Assembly: GCF_001815935.1 (NCBI RefSeq) | Contig: NZ_KV823401.1 | Span: 1-64,000, forward strand | DNA length: 64,000 nt | Source: Corynebacterium sp. HMSC04H06 | GTDB taxonomy: Bacteria; Actinomycetota; Actinomycetes; Mycobacteriales; Mycobacteriaceae | Reading direction: 5' to 3' | Shown: in pieces, positions 10,517 through 19,885 of the stretch | How the letters are laid out: each line of letters begins with the position of its first letter | How positions within the stretch are numbered: the stretch's first letter is position 1 | The notes under the pieces: model-generated | Told to the model about the DNA's origin: nothing | The model's input: only the letters and a program-made list of their open reading frames with translations | Databases searched by the model: none | Made by a program: the position numbers and the translations under genes

Positions 10517-10522
10517 TAGAAT
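10517..10522 (+). promoter_or_regulatory. possible -10 element for trxB
   Basis: TAGAAT lies about 48 bases before the trxB start in the 133-base sigM-trxB gap. The -35 region is weak, which would suit an additional activator or alternative sigma factor. I could not find a clean SigM-type pair (GGGAAT ... GTTG). Confidence 0.35.
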
Positions 10523-10569
10523 CTGGGGCGTTAAGCGACTCGATTTGAATCAAGGGGAGTTACACACAC

Positions 10570-11496
10570 ATGACCGTTCACAATGTCGCCATCGTTGGAT
10601 CCGGCCCGGCCGGCTACACCGCGGCGCTGTATGCGGCCCGCGCGGAGTTAAACCCCATCGTCTTCGAAGGTTTCGAATACGGCGGCGAGCTGATGAACAC
10701 CACCGAGGTAGAAAACTACCCCGGCTTCCAGAAGGGCATCATGGGCTCGGACCTCATGGAGGAAATGCGCGCTCAGGCCACCCGTTTCGGCGCTGACCTG
10801 CGCATGGAGGTCGTCGACTCCGTGGAGCTCGACGGCGAGATTAAGAAGCTGCACGTCGGCGACGAGGTCTTCGAGGCCCGCACCGTCATCCTGGCGACCG
10901 GCGCCGCCCCGCGTCACCTGGGCGTGCCGGGTGAGCAGGAGCTGACCGGCCGCGGCGTGTCCACCTGCGCGACCTGCGACGGTTTCTTCTTCAAGGGCCA
11001 CAACATCGCGGTCATCGGCGGCGGCGACTCCGCCATGGAGGAGGCGACCTTCCTGACCAAGTTCGCGGAGACCGTGACCATCGTGCACCGTTCCGAGAAC
11101 TTCCGCGCCTCCAAGATTATGCTGGAGCGCGCGCAGCAGAACCCGCAGATTAAGTGGGAGCTCAACCAGACCGTCGAGCGCGTCCTCGAAGAAGACGGAA
11201 AGGTCAGCGGTCTGGAGCTGCGCAACGCGGTGACGGGGGAGACCAAGACCCTCGACGTGACCGCCATGTTCGTGGCCATCGGACACGACCCGCGCTCGGC
11301 CTTCCTGGAGGGCCAGGTGGACCTCAACGAGGCCGGTTACGTCACCGTGACCCACCCGGGCACCCAGACCAACCTGCCAGGCGTCTTTGCCTGCGGCGAC
11401 TTGGTCGATGACCACTACCAGCAAGCTATCACCGCCGCCGGCTCCGGTTGCCGCGCGGCGATCGATGCGGAACATTTCCTCGCGGAGAATCGTTAA
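10570..11496 (+). CDS. trxB: thioredoxin-disulfide reductase
   Basis: FAD/NADPH flavoenzyme that reduces thioredoxin. The N-terminal FAD-binding motif [16 protein letters not shown] begins at about residue 9. The redox-active CATC pair is at Cys133 and Cys136, and the NADPH-binding motif [10 protein letters not shown] follows. At 308 residues it is the standard low-molecular-weight type. AAGGGGAG upstream of the ATG gives a good ribosome-binding site. It lies 6 bases before trxA, so the two genes form a complete electron relay NADPH-TrxB-TrxA in one transcript next to their likely regulator sigM. Confidence 0.97.
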   Translation: MTVHNVAIVGSGPAGYTAALYAARAELNPIVFEGFEYGGELMNTTEVENYPGFQKGIMGSDLMEEMRAQATRFGADLRMEVVDSVELDGEIKKLHVGDEVFEARTVILATGAAPRHLGVPGEQELTGRGVSTCATCDGFFFKGHNIAVIGGGDSAMEEATFLTKFAETVTIVHRSENFRASKIMLERAQQNPQIKWELNQTVERVLEEDGKVSGLELRNAVTGETKTLDVTAMFVAIGHDPRSAFLEGQVDLNEAGYVTVTHPGTQTNLPGVFACGDLVDDHYQQAITAAGSGCRAAIDAEHFLAENR

Positions 11497-11502
11497 ATTA
11501 TT

Positions 11503-11826
11503 ATGAGCAATGTCAAAGAAGTGACCACTGATAACTTCCGTTCCGAGGTTATCGAGGCCGGTAAGCCGGTCGTCGTCGATTTCTGGGCGGACTGGTGCGG
11601 TCCCTGCAAGAAGCTCTCCCCGCTGCTGGACGAGATCGCAGAAGAGCTGGGCGACAAGGTCGGCGTCGTGAAGGTCAACGTCGAGGAGCAACGCAACCTG
11701 GCGGCCATGTTCCAGATCATGTCCCTGCCGTCGGTGCTGATCTTTAAAAACGGCGAGAAGGTCGAGGAGTTTGCTGGTTTGCGCAGCAAGGAAGACATTC
11801 TGTCCAAGATCAACAACCACCTTTAA
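11503..11826 (+). CDS. trxA: thioredoxin
   Basis: A 107-residue cytoplasmic thioredoxin with the active site WCGPC (Cys32 and Cys35), the conserved buried Asp in VVDFWADW and the cis-proline loop MSLPSV. It reduces protein disulphides and supplies electrons to ribonucleotide reductase and peroxide-handling enzymes. The gene is translationally packed between trxB (6 bases upstream) and cwlM (about 30 bases downstream of its stop). Confidence 0.97.
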   Translation: MSNVKEVTTDNFRSEVIEAGKPVVVDFWADWCGPCKKLSPLLDEIAEELGDKVGVVKVNVEEQRNLAAMFQIMSLPSVLIFKNGEKVEEFAGLRSKEDILSKINNHL

Positions 11827-11858
11827 CCGTGGTTCAGGGATGCTTGAAGGATGAAGGA

Positions 11859-13046
11859 ATGAATGTGAATCGCGTTTTAAGTGTGGGCGACACCAGCGTG
11901 CGCGTCGCTGAGGCACGCGCGAACCTGGCTCGCCTCGGCCAGCTGACTCAGTACTCCGGCGAAGTAAGCGCCTGGAAGAAGCAGAGCTACTCGGAGCAAG
12001 ACAAGTACTTTGATGCTGAGTTGGCGGAAGCGATCAAGGCTTTCCAGCAGTCGCGAGGGATCATCCCCTCCGGTCGCATTGATGACATGACGCTGCGGGA
12101 GATGCGCCTGGCGTCCTATTCCCTCGGCACCCGTGTCCTGCAGTTCCAGCAGGGCAGCGAGCTGGTCGGCGACGACGTCTCGCAGCTCCAATCCCAGCTG
12201 GAAGAGCTTGGTTTTTACCACAACCGCGTGGACGGGCACTTCGGCCAGTACACCCATGACGCGCTGGCTGATTACCAGCTCAACAGCGGCCTACAGGCCG
12301 ACGGCGTGTGCGGTCCGGTCACCCTCCGAGCCTTAAGCCTGCTGGGGCGCCGGATCACCGGCGGCTCGGCACACAACATCCAGGAGCGCGAGCGCGTGCG
12401 CAACGCGGGCCCGAAGCTCAGCGGCAAGCGCGTGGTTATCGACCCGGGCCTCGGCGGCTCCCGCAAGGGCCTGACCGTGACCGGGCGCTACGGCGAGATC
12501 ACCGAGGAAGAGCTCATCTGGGATCTCGCCCAGCGCGTCGAGGGCCGCATGATTGCCGCCGGGATGGAGACCATCCTCTCCCGCCCGCGCATGCACGATC
12601 CGTCGATCAAGGAACGCTCCGAAATGGCCAACGCCTTCGACGCGGACCTGGTCATCTCCCTGGCCTGTGACTCCTACGCCAACGAGAAGGCCAACGGCGT
12701 AGCCACGTTCTACTTCGGCTCCGAGTCCGGCAACTCCTCGCTCATCGGGGAGACCCTTTCCGGGTTCATCCAGCGCGAAATCGTGGCGCGCACGAACCTG
12801 ACCAACTGCCGCAACCACGGCCGCACCTGGGAGCTGCTGCGCTTTACCCAGATGCCCGTCGTGCAGGTGGTGCTGGGCTACCTGACCAACCCGCACGACA
12901 CGGAGGTCCTCACCGATCCCACCAAGCGCGACGATATCGCCGAGGCCATTGTCGTGGCCGTCAAGCGCCTCTACCTCATGGACGAGGACAACCTGGCCAC
13001 CGGCACCTACAAGTTCGCCGAGCTGCTCGAAGCCGAGCAGTCCTAG
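11859..13046 (+). CDS. cwlM: CwlM, amidase-fold regulator of peptidoglycan synthesis
   Basis: Two peptidoglycan-binding domains (about residues 10-75 and 95-155) precede an N-acetylmuramoyl-L-alanine amidase (Amidase_3) domain (about 185-385). No signal peptide or membrane helix is visible, so the protein is cytoplasmic, as in mycobacterial CwlM (Rv3915). There the PknB-phosphorylated protein stimulates MurA rather than cutting cell wall. The start is placed at ATG 11859 because GAAGGA precedes it and the mature-like sequence NRVLSVGD starts right after; an upstream in-frame GTG (11829) would overlap the trxA end region without a better site. Whether it still has hydrolase activity or only regulates cannot be told; the cytoplasmic location favours regulation. 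Confidence 0.9.
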   Translation: MNVNRVLSVGDTSVRVAEARANLARLGQLTQYSGEVSAWKKQSYSEQDKYFDAELAEAIKAFQQSRGIIPSGRIDDMTLREMRLASYSLGTRVLQFQQGSELVGDDVSQLQSQLEELGFYHNRVDGHFGQYTHDALADYQLNSGLQADGVCGPVTLRALSLLGRRITGGSAHNIQERERVRNAGPKLSGKRVVIDPGLGGSRKGLTVTGRYGEITEEELIWDLAQRVEGRMIAAGMETILSRPRMHDPSIKERSEMANAFDADLVISLACDSYANEKANGVATFYFGSESGNSSLIGETLSGFIQREIVARTNLTNCRNHGRTWELLRFTQMPVVQVVLGYLTNPHDTEVLTDPTKRDDIAEAIVVAVKRLYLMDEDNLATGTYKFAELLEAEQS

Positions 13047-13065
13047 GACCTAAAAAGCCACGGTC

Positions 13066-13110
13066 AACACAAAAGCCAGCGTCGGGACTCTCGACGCTGG
13101 CTTTTGTGTT
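13066..13110. terminator. bidirectional terminator between cwlM and parB
   Basis: A perfect 19-bp inverted repeat (13066-13084 and 13092-13110) with a 7-base loop contains AAAA on one arm and TTTT on the other, so it can stop transcription of cwlM from the left and parB from the right. The two genes converge here. Confidence 0.85.
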
Positions 13111-13126
13111 CCGCGGGAAGCCGCGG

Positions 13127-14215
13127 CTAGTTCTTCTCACCCTCGATGAGGGACATGATGCGCTCGAAGTCTTCCTGGTCACCGAATTCCACGACCATCT
13201 TGCCTTTGCGCTTGCCCATGGTCACCGTGACCTTGGTGTCGAAGCGATCGGACAGCCGCTCGGCGGAGTCGGTGAAGTACTGCGGCTGCACCGGCGCCTG
13301 GCGCTTGGCCGGTTGCTCGGCCTTGCCCTGCCGCTTGTAGAGCGTCACGGCCTCCTCCGTGGCGCGCACGGACAGGCCCTCGGCTACGATGCGGTTGGCG
13401 ATTTCTTCCATCGCCTCGGCTGAATCCAGGCCCAGAAGGGCGCGCGCGTGGCCGGAGCTGAGCACCCCGGCGGCGACGCGTTTTTGCACCGCTACCGGCA
13501 GGCGCAGCAGGCGCAGCATGTTGGTCACCTGCGGGCGGGAGCGGCCCAGGCGGTCGGCCAGCTCATTCTGCGTGACCCCGAATTCCTCCAGCAGCTGCTG
13601 GTAGGCGTTGGCCTCTTCCAGCGGGTTGAGCTGCACGCGGTGGAGGTTTTCCAGCAGGGCGTCGCGCAGCATGCTGTCGTCGGTGGTGTCCCGCACGATG
13701 GCCGGCACCGTGGCCAGGCCCGCCTTGGCGGAGGCGCGCCAGCGGCGCTCACCCATGATGAGCTCGAAGCCGCCCTCTTCCGAAGGCCGCACGACAATGG
13801 GCTGTAGGAGGCCGAATTCCTTGATCGAGTGGACCAGCTCCTTGAGCTCGTCCTCGTCGAAGACCGTACGTGGCTGCTTCGGGTTGGGCAGAATGTCGCC
13901 CACGGGGACCTCGCGGTAGGTGGCCCCGATAGCGGCCGGCTTCGGCTGCTTCTTCTTGCCGGTGTTCCCGGACTGGATGGTGGGAGCGCCCTTCACGCGC
14001 TTGCCCTCGGAACCGCCCTCGGAGGAGCCTTCAGCGGGCGTGCGCGAGGTGGCGTTGCCCAGGATGACGTCCGCCGCGGAATCCCCCAGGCGGGGCTTGC
14101 GGGTCGGCGCGTCCGGTCCGGACGGGATGAGTGCCGCCAAACCGCGGCCGAGGCCGCCGTGCTGCGCCTTCGGTGCCTTGCCCGCCTTGGGTGCTCCTGC
14201 TTTCTTGTCCGCCAT
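13127..14215 (-). CDS. parB: chromosome partitioning protein ParB
   Basis: CTP-dependent DNA clamp that loads at parS sites and, with ParA, segregates the origin region. The 362-residue protein shows the N-terminal ParA-stimulating basic motif ([11 protein letters not shown], about residues 22-32), the CTP-binding ParB/Sulfiredoxin domain with GERRWRAS, the helix-turn-helix ([20 protein letters not shown]) and a C-terminal dimerisation region. The start is 4 bases beyond the parA stop, indicating tight coupling. In corynebacteria ParB also interacts with the polar scaffold protein DivIVA/Wag31, which is known of the family and not visible here. Confidence 0.97.
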   Translation of the reverse strand: MADKKAGAPKAGKAPKAQHGGLGRGLAALIPSGPDAPTRKPRLGDSAADVILGNATSRTPAEGSSEGGSEGKRVKGAPTIQSGNTGKKKQPKPAAIGATYREVPVGDILPNPKQPRTVFDEDELKELVHSIKEFGLLQPIVVRPSEEGGFELIMGERRWRASAKAGLATVPAIVRDTTDDSMLRDALLENLHRVQLNPLEEANAYQQLLEEFGVTQNELADRLGRSRPQVTNMLRLLRLPVAVQKRVAAGVLSSGHARALLGLDSAEAMEEIANRIVAEGLSVRATEEAVTLYKRQGKAEQPAKRQAPVQPQYFTDSAERLSDRFDTKVTVTMGKRKGKMVVEFGDQEDFERIMSLIEGEKN

Positions 14216-14219
14216 GGTT

Positions 14220-15071
14220 TTAGCCTTCCTCCAATTCCGCGAAAATTTCCGGGCTTACCCCAATGGCGCCCGTGGTGGGGTGGGGGCGGTAGTCGCCCCG
14301 CTCATCGAGTTCCCGGGCGGCCGCCACGTAGGCGCGCGCACCAGTCGATGACGGATCATAGTCCACGACGGTCTTGCCGTAGCCTGGGGCTTCCGAGACC
14401 CGAATGGAGCGCGGGATGACATTGCCCAAGACGACGGCGCCGAACTGATCGCGGACCTCGTCAGCGACCTGCTCGGCCAGCTTCGTGCGGGCGTCGAACA
14501 TGGTCAACAGCACGCCCGAGATGTGCAGATCCTCGTTCAGGTGCTCCCGGATCATGGAGATATTGCCCAGCAGCTGGCCCACGCCCTCCAGGGCGTAGTA
14601 CTCGCACTGAATGGGGATGATGACTTCTTCCGCACACGTCATCGCGTTGATGGTGAGCAGGCCCAGTGAGGGCGGGCAGTCGATAAAGACGTAGTCGAAT
14701 TCGTGCTCGTCCAAAAAGCCCTTGTGCAGGGCGTCGTACAGGCGGAACTCGCGCCGTACCAAAGAGACCATCTCGATCTCCGCCCCGGCCAGATCAATAG
14801 TGGCGGGGATGCAGTACAGGTTGTCCACATCCGGGCACTTCTGCATGGCCTGGTCTGCGCGGCAATCACCCAGCAGCACTTCGTAGCTGGAGTCCGTGCT
14901 CGAATTGTGAGCCGCCCCGACAGCGGTAGAGGCGTTGCCCTGCGGGTCCAAGTCGACCACCAACACCTTGTGCCCGGAATCCGCCAGTGCGGCGGCGAGG
15001 TTCACGGCGCTGGTGGTCTTGCCGACACCGCCTTTTTGGTTGGCGATGGTGATAAGCCGGGGAGTAGTCAT
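14220..15071 (-). CDS. parA: chromosome partitioning ATPase ParA
   Basis: Deviant Walker-type ATPase that forms a dynamic gradient on the nucleoid and pulls ParB-parS complexes. The P-loop [16 protein letters not shown] is at the N-terminus, with switch I/II motifs [11 protein letters not shown] and [12 protein letters not shown]. The length of 283 residues is standard for chromosomal Soj/ParA. ATG at 15071 is preferred; an in-frame GTG at 15077 would add two residues. It lies 10 bases from the rsmG stop region and just before parB, in the conserved rpmH-to-parB block. Confidence 0.97.
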   Translation of the reverse strand: MTTPRLITIANQKGGVGKTTSAVNLAAALADSGHKVLVVDLDPQGNASTAVGAAHNSSTDSSYEVLLGDCRADQAMQKCPDVDNLYCIPATIDLAGAEIEMVSLVRREFRLYDALHKGFLDEHEFDYVFIDCPPSLGLLTINAMTCAEEVIIPIQCEYYALEGVGQLLGNISMIREHLNEDLHISGVLLTMFDARTKLAEQVADEVRDQFGAVVLGNVIPRSIRVSEAPGYGKTVVDYDPSSTGARAYVAAARELDERGDYRPHPTTGAIGVSPEIFAELEEG

Positions 15072-15081
15072 GCCCACTACT

Positions 15082-15690
15082 CTAGTTCACGCGCGGGACA
15101 CGGATGACGGTGGTTCCCCGCACCGTAGTGACCTCGGCTTTACCGCCGCCGGCCCGCTTAATATCCGCGGCATCCCGCTCGAGCTCGTAGCGTACCGACT
15201 CGCCCTTTAAGGCGATCATCTCGCCGCCTTTGCGCACCAGCGGCAGAGACCACTTGGCCAACTTACCCAGCGGCGCCACCGCGCGGGAGGTCACCACGTC
15301 GCAGCCGCTAACGGCCTTCTTGATGGGGCCTTCCTCGGCGCGCCCGCGCCAGACGGTGACGTTGTCCAGGCCCAGCAGGTCTACCACCTCGTTGAGGTAG
15401 TTGTAGCGCTTGAGGAGGGGCTCAACCAGATCCAGGTGCAGATCCGGGCGGGCGATGGCCAGCGGGATGCCCGGCAGGCCGGCGCCCGAGCCGACGTCGA
15501 CCACGCGGGCATCGGCAGCAATGAGCTCTTCGACCACGGCGCAGTTGAGCAGGTGGCGGTCCCAGAGGCGCGGCACCTCGCGGGGGCCGATAAAACCACG
15601 AGTGGACCCGTCCGTAGCGAGCGAGTCGTGGTAAGCCTGCGCCAGCGGCAGGCGGGAACCGAATACTACAGACGGGTCCAGTTGGGACAC
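15082..15690 (-). CDS. rsmG: 16S rRNA (guanine527-N7)-methyltransferase RsmG
   Basis: SAM-dependent methyltransferase acting on G527 of 16S rRNA. The SAM-binding motif [16 protein letters not shown] is at about residues 65-80 and the family motif [15 protein letters not shown] follows. At 202 residues it has the usual length. Loss of this enzyme gives low-level streptomycin resistance in other bacteria; the sequence here is intact. Gene order yidC-rsmG-parA-parB is the classical origin-proximal order. Confidence 0.96.
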   Translation of the reverse strand: MSQLDPSVVFGSRLPLAQAYHDSLATDGSTRGFIGPREVPRLWDRHLLNCAVVEELIAADARVVDVGSGAGLPGIPLAIARPDLHLDLVEPLLKRYNYLNEVVDLLGLDNVTVWRGRAEEGPIKKAVSGCDVVTSRAVAPLGKLAKWSLPLVRKGGEMIALKGESVRYELERDAADIKRAGGGKAEVTTVRGTTVIRVPRVN

Positions 15691-15744
15691 TCTATTCTCC
15701 GTTTTCTTGTGGTGTACTCCTGAGAAACTAGCCCGAAAAAGGAG

Positions 15745-16722
15745 CTAGCCCTGACGGCGCTGCTTCTTGCTGCGGTTGTCCTTCTTGCGCGCCCCCGGCT
15801 TCGGAGCCGTGGTGCGCTTGAGCTCGCGCTTGGCCTCTTCCTCGGCTTCTTCCTCAGCGTCCATCTTGGCGTAGATGGTGCGGGTCTGGAAGAAGGTCCA
15901 AACGGTGTTGGCCAGCATGTAGAACAGCAGGCCGATGGGCCAGATGAAGCCGGAGAAGACCAGCATGCCCGGCATGACCCAGAGCATCATCTTGTTCATG
16001 ACAGCCATCTGCTGCTGCATCATCTGCGCGTTATCGCCCTCCGGCGCGTTGACCTTGCCGGCCTGGCGGCGCTTCTCCTGGCGGTTCAAGCTCGTACGGG
16101 CGTTGAAGTGGGTCAGGGTCGCAATGATGGCAATCAGCGGCACGATGATAACGGCCGCCTGGCCGACGGTAACGTCCTCGAGGACCGGGGAGTTCACGCG
16201 TAGGTTGGCCACCAGCGGAACGCCAAAGATCTTCGCGTCCAGGAACTGCTGGACCAGCTCGGGGCTGAAGATGTAGTTGGCGGTCTGGCGGTTTTGCTCG
16301 ACCGTCATCGGCTCGCCGGCCGTGTGGCCTAGCCCGCCCGCCACGGAGACGGTTCGGTCGAAGGAGCGCAGGACGTGGAACAGGCCGATGAACATCGGGA
16401 TCTGGGCCAACATCGGCAGACAGCCGGCCACCGGCTTGACGCCCGACTCCTTGTAGACCTTCTGCATCTCTTCGGCAGCTTTGGTCTTGTCGTTGGCGTA
16501 TTTGCTGCGGATCTCCTGCATCTTCGGCTGGATCTCCTGCATGCGACGCGAGGACCTGATCTGGGTGATGGCCGGCTTAACCATGATCGCCTTCAAGGTC
16601 CACGTCAGCAGAACAATCGCCAGGATCCAGGTGATACCGGCCGCCGGATCGAGCACGAAGCTCAGCAGCCAGTGCCAGAACCACAGGACGGCCGAAATAG
16701 GCCAGTAGATGATATTAAGCAC
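15745..16722 (-). CDS. yidC: membrane protein insertase YidC
   Basis: Inserts proteins into the cytoplasmic membrane, alone or with SecYEG. The 325-residue protein has five or so membrane segments, including the conserved WILAIVLLTWTLKAIMVKP segment with the groove arginine region (QIRSSRRMQEIQPKM) and the GCLPMLAQIPMFIGLF signature. The C-terminus is a Lys/Arg-rich tail that may contact the ribosome, a known feature of Gram-positive YidC proteins. It follows yidD by a 12-base gap, and no lipobox is seen at the N-terminus. Confidence 0.96.
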   Translation of the reverse strand: MLNIIYWPISAVLWFWHWLLSFVLDPAAGITWILAIVLLTWTLKAIMVKPAITQIRSSRRMQEIQPKMQEIRSKYANDKTKAAEEMQKVYKESGVKPVAGCLPMLAQIPMFIGLFHVLRSFDRTVSVAGGLGHTAGEPMTVEQNRQTANYIFSPELVQQFLDAKIFGVPLVANLRVNSPVLEDVTVGQAAVIIVPLIAIIATLTHFNARTSLNRQEKRRQAGKVNAPEGDNAQMMQQQMAVMNKMMLWVMPGMLVFSGFIWPIGLLFYMLANTVWTFFQTRTIYAKMDAEEEAEEEAKRELKRTTAPKPGARKKDNRSKKQRRQG

Positions 16723-16734
16723 TGAAACGAATTC

Positions 16735-17004
16735 CTAAGTTTTCTTCTTTACTGGATCAAACCCGCCGGGATGCCACGGGCCGCACTTTGCCAAGCGCGC
16801 CAGTGCCATCCCGGTGCCGCGCACGGCCCCATGCACCGAAATAGCTTCCAGTGCATAAGCGCTGCAGGTCGGTTCGAAACGACAGGTCGAAACCAGTTTA
16901 AGGCCTGATAAATGTTTTTGGTAGAAGCGCACCATAGCAACCAACGGCTTCGCTACGCCACGAGCAGCCGGGATTTCTTCCCCGGAGCTATTTAGGTACG
17001 ACAT
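16735..17004 (-). CDS. yidD: membrane protein insertion efficiency factor YidD
   Basis: Small (89-residue) protein that assists YidC-dependent insertion. The family signature is complete: [10 protein letters not shown], then [15 protein letters not shown], then GGFDPV. The start overlaps the end of rnpA by 13 bases, the usual arrangement in the rpmH-rnpA-yidD-yidC cluster. Confidence 0.95.
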   Translation of the reverse strand: MSYLNSSGEEIPAARGVAKPLVAMVRFYQKHLSGLKLVSTCRFEPTCSAYALEAISVHGAVRGTGMALARLAKCGPWHPGGFDPVKKKT

Positions 17005-17348
17005 GCGCGGGCCAAGGCCTTCCGCAGGTCGGCGTCCAGCTGGGCGCTCGGGGCGTTACCGCTGGCAGGCAGGGCGCGGATCACCACGTCGTAGTGCCCG
17101 GGCAGTTCGTCTAGCAGTCCGAGGCACACATGGCGAAGCCGCCGGGAGGTGCGGTGGCGAACCACGGCGTTCCCGACGGCTTTCGAGACCACCAGCCCGA
17201 ACCGCGGACCTGTGACCGCGATATCGTCACGCTGGTAAGAAGTGTCTAAGACATGCACCACGAGGGTGCGTGACCCAGCCCGGCGCCCGCCTTTAATGGT
17301 CCGGCGAAATTGCGCCGGCGAGGTGAGCTTATGGGGTTTAGGGAGCAC
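16992..17348 (-). CDS. rnpA: ribonuclease P protein component
   Basis: Protein subunit of RNase P, needed to remove 5' leaders of pre-tRNA. The 118-residue protein has the RNR-like basic signature ([20 protein letters not shown]) and the N-terminal [19 protein letters not shown]. The start is 6 bases from the rpmH stop. Confidence 0.95.
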   Translation of the reverse strand: MLPKPHKLTSPAQFRRTIKGGRRAGSRTLVVHVLDTSYQRDDIAVTGPRFGLVVSKAVGNAVVRHRTSRRLRHVCLGLLDELPGHYDVVIRALPASGNAPSAQLDADLRKALARACRT

Positions 17349-17353
17349 TTGTC

Positions 17354-17497
17354 TTAAGCGGTCAGCTTAGCGCGACCCTTCTTGCGACGTGCGGCCACGA
17401 TGGCGCGACCTGCACGGGTGTTCATACGAGTACGGAAGCCGTGCTTGCGCGCACGACGACGGTTGTTCGGCTGGAACGTCCGCTTTCCCTTTGCCAC
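17354..17497 (-). CDS. rpmH: 50S ribosomal protein L34
   Basis: A 47-residue, very basic ribosomal protein: [21 protein letters not shown] is the L34 signature. GTG at 17497 is the start: AAGGAG lies 8 bases upstream and the mature sequence begins AKGKRTFQ. The reading frame stays open further upstream, but that extension has no family similarity and is not coding. Confidence 0.97.
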   Translation of the reverse strand: MAKGKRTFQPNNRRRARKHGFRTRMNTRAGRAIVAARRKKGRAKLTA

Positions 17498-18157
17498 GGT
17501 AAAACTCCTTGAAATTTGGGTGTGGAGGCGCAGAGCGCAAACCCTCGCCTCCACGACGATTAGATTCCGTAAAGCGCAACCAAAGCGCGCGATCTTGGCG
17601 CGAGTTATGCATTTACGCGCAACCATAAAGTTGCGATAGACCCTGACAGATTACGTGACGAACCCACCTCGGAACAAATCGACACACAGGGGTACCCGAA
17701 ATTACAAAGATGTTGTTTCGCCCAGCTAAGGCCATAGATTTGCCAGTCTTACTGGGATTGTGCCATCACCGTGACACCCACGCCGGGAAGCGACACGCGA
17801 AGGGACGAAATCGCCCGCTAGACAGCGCCGCGATCGAAGGGGTATCAATGAAGAATCGATATTCCACAGGAAGCACTCGGGTGTGGATAACCCTTAATTG
17901 ACAGTTGAGACTTACGGAGTTTCCCGAGGTCAAAACCAGTAAACACCCGGGTGGAGTTTATCCACACCCTATCGTATAGGCTGTGGATAAACTGATCTTT
18001 CACACCTGTGAAAACTTCTGTGGAGACCGAGGTTAACCACAAATTCCCGTTGTGGAAGACCCCGTGGAAAACTGTAATTTCGGCAATCCGCGCGTCCTCC
18101 GGCGCGCTTTTAGCTTCTAACTGTCCCTATCCGTCAACGAGAATAAAAGGCAACGGT
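17498..18157. other. oriC: oriC, rpmH-dnaA half
   Basis: This 660-base gap has no gene. Perfect DnaA boxes (TTATCCACA) are at 17882-17890 (minus), 17958-17966 (plus) and 17982-17990 (minus). Near matches are at 18033-18041 (TTAACCACA) and 18051-18059 (minus, TCTTCCACA). The location between rpmH and dnaA is the classic origin position in actinobacteria, and the dnaA promoter must also lie here, giving DnaA the means to repress its own gene. The divergent transcription of rpmH and dnaA fits bidirectional replication starting here. The exact unwinding element cannot be placed from sequence alone. Confidence 0.85.
17648..17677 (-). promoter_or_regulatory. candidate promoter of the rpmH-rnpA-yidD-yidC block
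   Basis: On the minus strand TTGTTC (17672-17677) and TAATCT (17648-17653) are separated by 18 bases, about 150 bases before rpmH. A reasonable but unproven sigma-A pair. Confidence 0.35.
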
Positions 18158-19825
18158 GTGTCTGATCCGCAAGCGAACATAAACGCCACCTGGCGAACTG
18201 TGGTCGATGATCTCTTGGCTCAATCCGAGCAGCCAGACTCCGACGTACCAACCTTTACCCACTCCCAGCGGCTGTACCTGCAGATCGCCCGTCCCATCAT
18301 GGTCATGAACGGCTACGCGCTGATCGCCGCGCCCGATGAAACCGGCAAGCGCACCCTCGAGCAGGAACTGGGCCACTACATCACCAAGTCCCTCAACCGG
18401 CACCTAGCCAGCCCCTGCGCGCTGGCCGTGACGGTCGCCGCCCCCGAAGCCCCCGTCGCGCCGCAGCAGACCCCGGAACCAGAACCGGAACCCGAGCCGG
18501 GCCTGCACCAAGTGGACGTGACCAAGATGCCGGACTTCCCGCACCAGATCACGGATCCGACCACCTCCCAGACCGCTACGCAGCCGGCGCCGGAGCAGCG
18601 CGAGTTCAGCGAACAGCCGCACCGCCGCGAGCCGTGGTCCCAGACCCACGCGCCGGCCAGCCTGGACGAACTGGCGGATCACTACCAGCAGCAACAGCCG
18701 GAAGCCCCCGCCCCGGTGGAGCAACCGCAGCAGACACCGCACTACGGCAACCGGATGCCGCGCGAGGAGCCGGCGCACGATCCGAACCGCGATCAGTCGC
18801 TGAACCCGAAGCACACCTTCGACAGCTTCGTCATCGGCTCGTCCAACCGCTTCGCCAACGGCGCGGCCGTCGCAGTCGCCGAAAACCCGGCCCGCGCTTA
18901 CAACCCCCTGTTTATCTGGGGTGGCTCCGGCCTGGGCAAGACGCACTTGCTCCACGCCGCCGGCAACTACGCGCAGTACCTGCACAAGGGCCTGCGGGTC
19001 AAGTACGTTTCCTCCGAAGAATTCACCAACGACTACATCAACTCCCTGCGCGACGACCGCCAGGAGTCCTTCAAGCGGCGCTACCGCAACCTGGACATCC
19101 TCATGGTCGACGACATCCAGTTCCTGGAGGGCAAGGAGTCGACGCAGGAGGAGTTCTTCCACACCTTCAACGCCTTACACCAGGCCAACAAGCAGATCAT
19201 CTTGTCGTCTGACCGCCCGCCCAAGCAGCTGACCACCCTGGAGGACCGTCTGCGCACCCGCTTTGAGGGCGGACTCATCACGGATATTCAGCCGCCGGAC
19301 CTGGAAACGCGCATTGCCATCCTGATGAAGAAGGCGGCCGCCGACGGCACCACCGTCGACCGCGCGGTCCTGGAGCTCATCGCCTCCCGCTTCGAGTCCT
19401 CGATCCGCGAGCTGGAGGGCGCGCTCATTCGCGTCTCGGCCTATTCTTCGCTAGTCAACGAGCCCATCAACGTCGAGATGGCCGAGATCGCCCTGCGGGA
19501 CCTGGCCCCGGATGCCGCCGATGCCCAGATCACCCCGGCCACCATCATGGACGTGACCGCGGAGTACTTCGACATCGAGGTCTCCACGCTGACCGGCGCC
19601 GGCAAGAAGCGCACCGTCGCCCACGCGCGCCAGCTGGCCATGTACCTATGCCGCGAGCTCACCGAGCTCTCCCTGCCGAAGATCGGCGATCACTTCGGCG
19701 GCAAGGATCACACCACCGTCATGTACGCCGATCGCAAGATCCGCAAGGAAATGACGGAAAAGCGCGCCACCTACGACGAGATCCAAACCCTGACCCAACG
19801 GATCAAGGCCCGCGGGCGCAGCTAA
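18158..19825 (+). CDS. dnaA: chromosomal replication initiator DnaA
   Basis: AAA+ ATPase that binds DnaA boxes and melts the origin. The 555-residue protein has domain I (about 1-90), a long Pro/Gln/Glu-rich domain II linker (about 95-215), the AAA+ domain III with Walker A GGSGLGKT (about residues 255-262) and Walker B LMVDDIQFL, and the C-terminal DNA-binding domain IV with the signature GGKDHTTVMYA. Start: GTG at 18158 after AAAAGG, giving SDPQANINATWRTVV, which aligns with corynebacterial DnaA starts. The frame stays open upstream to 18008 but runs through DnaA boxes. DnaA boxes flank the gene on both sides. Confidence 0.97.
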   Translation: MSDPQANINATWRTVVDDLLAQSEQPDSDVPTFTHSQRLYLQIARPIMVMNGYALIAAPDETGKRTLEQELGHYITKSLNRHLASPCALAVTVAAPEAPVAPQQTPEPEPEPEPGLHQVDVTKMPDFPHQITDPTTSQTATQPAPEQREFSEQPHRREPWSQTHAPASLDELADHYQQQQPEAPAPVEQPQQTPHYGNRMPREEPAHDPNRDQSLNPKHTFDSFVIGSSNRFANGAAVAVAENPARAYNPLFIWGGSGLGKTHLLHAAGNYAQYLHKGLRVKYVSSEEFTNDYINSLRDDRQESFKRRYRNLDILMVDDIQFLEGKESTQEEFFHTFNALHQANKQIILSSDRPPKQLTTLEDRLRTRFEGGLITDIQPPDLETRIAILMKKAAADGTTVDRAVLELIASRFESSIRELEGALIRVSAYSSLVNEPINVEMAEIALRDLAPDAADAQITPATIMDVTAEYFDIEVSTLTGAGKKRTVAHARQLAMYLCRELTELSLPKIGDHFGGKDHTTVMYADRKIRKEMTEKRATYDEIQTLTQRIKARGRS

Positions 19826-19848
19826 CCGCAACAAAGAACACAGAGCCC

Positions 19849-19885
19849 AAGGCCCGCCATCTCCCCGAGGGACGGCGGGCCTTTC
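19849..19885 (+). terminator. terminator after dnaA
   Basis: 10-bp perfect arms AAGGCCCGCC (19849-19858) and GGCGGGCCTT (19874-19883) with a T-rich tail, 24 bases after the dnaA stop. Confidence 0.75.

Noticed and set aside
17498..17626. N-terminal extension of L34 in the same frame
   Set aside because: Upstream codons do not resemble L34; ribosome-binding site and mature start place translation at 17497.
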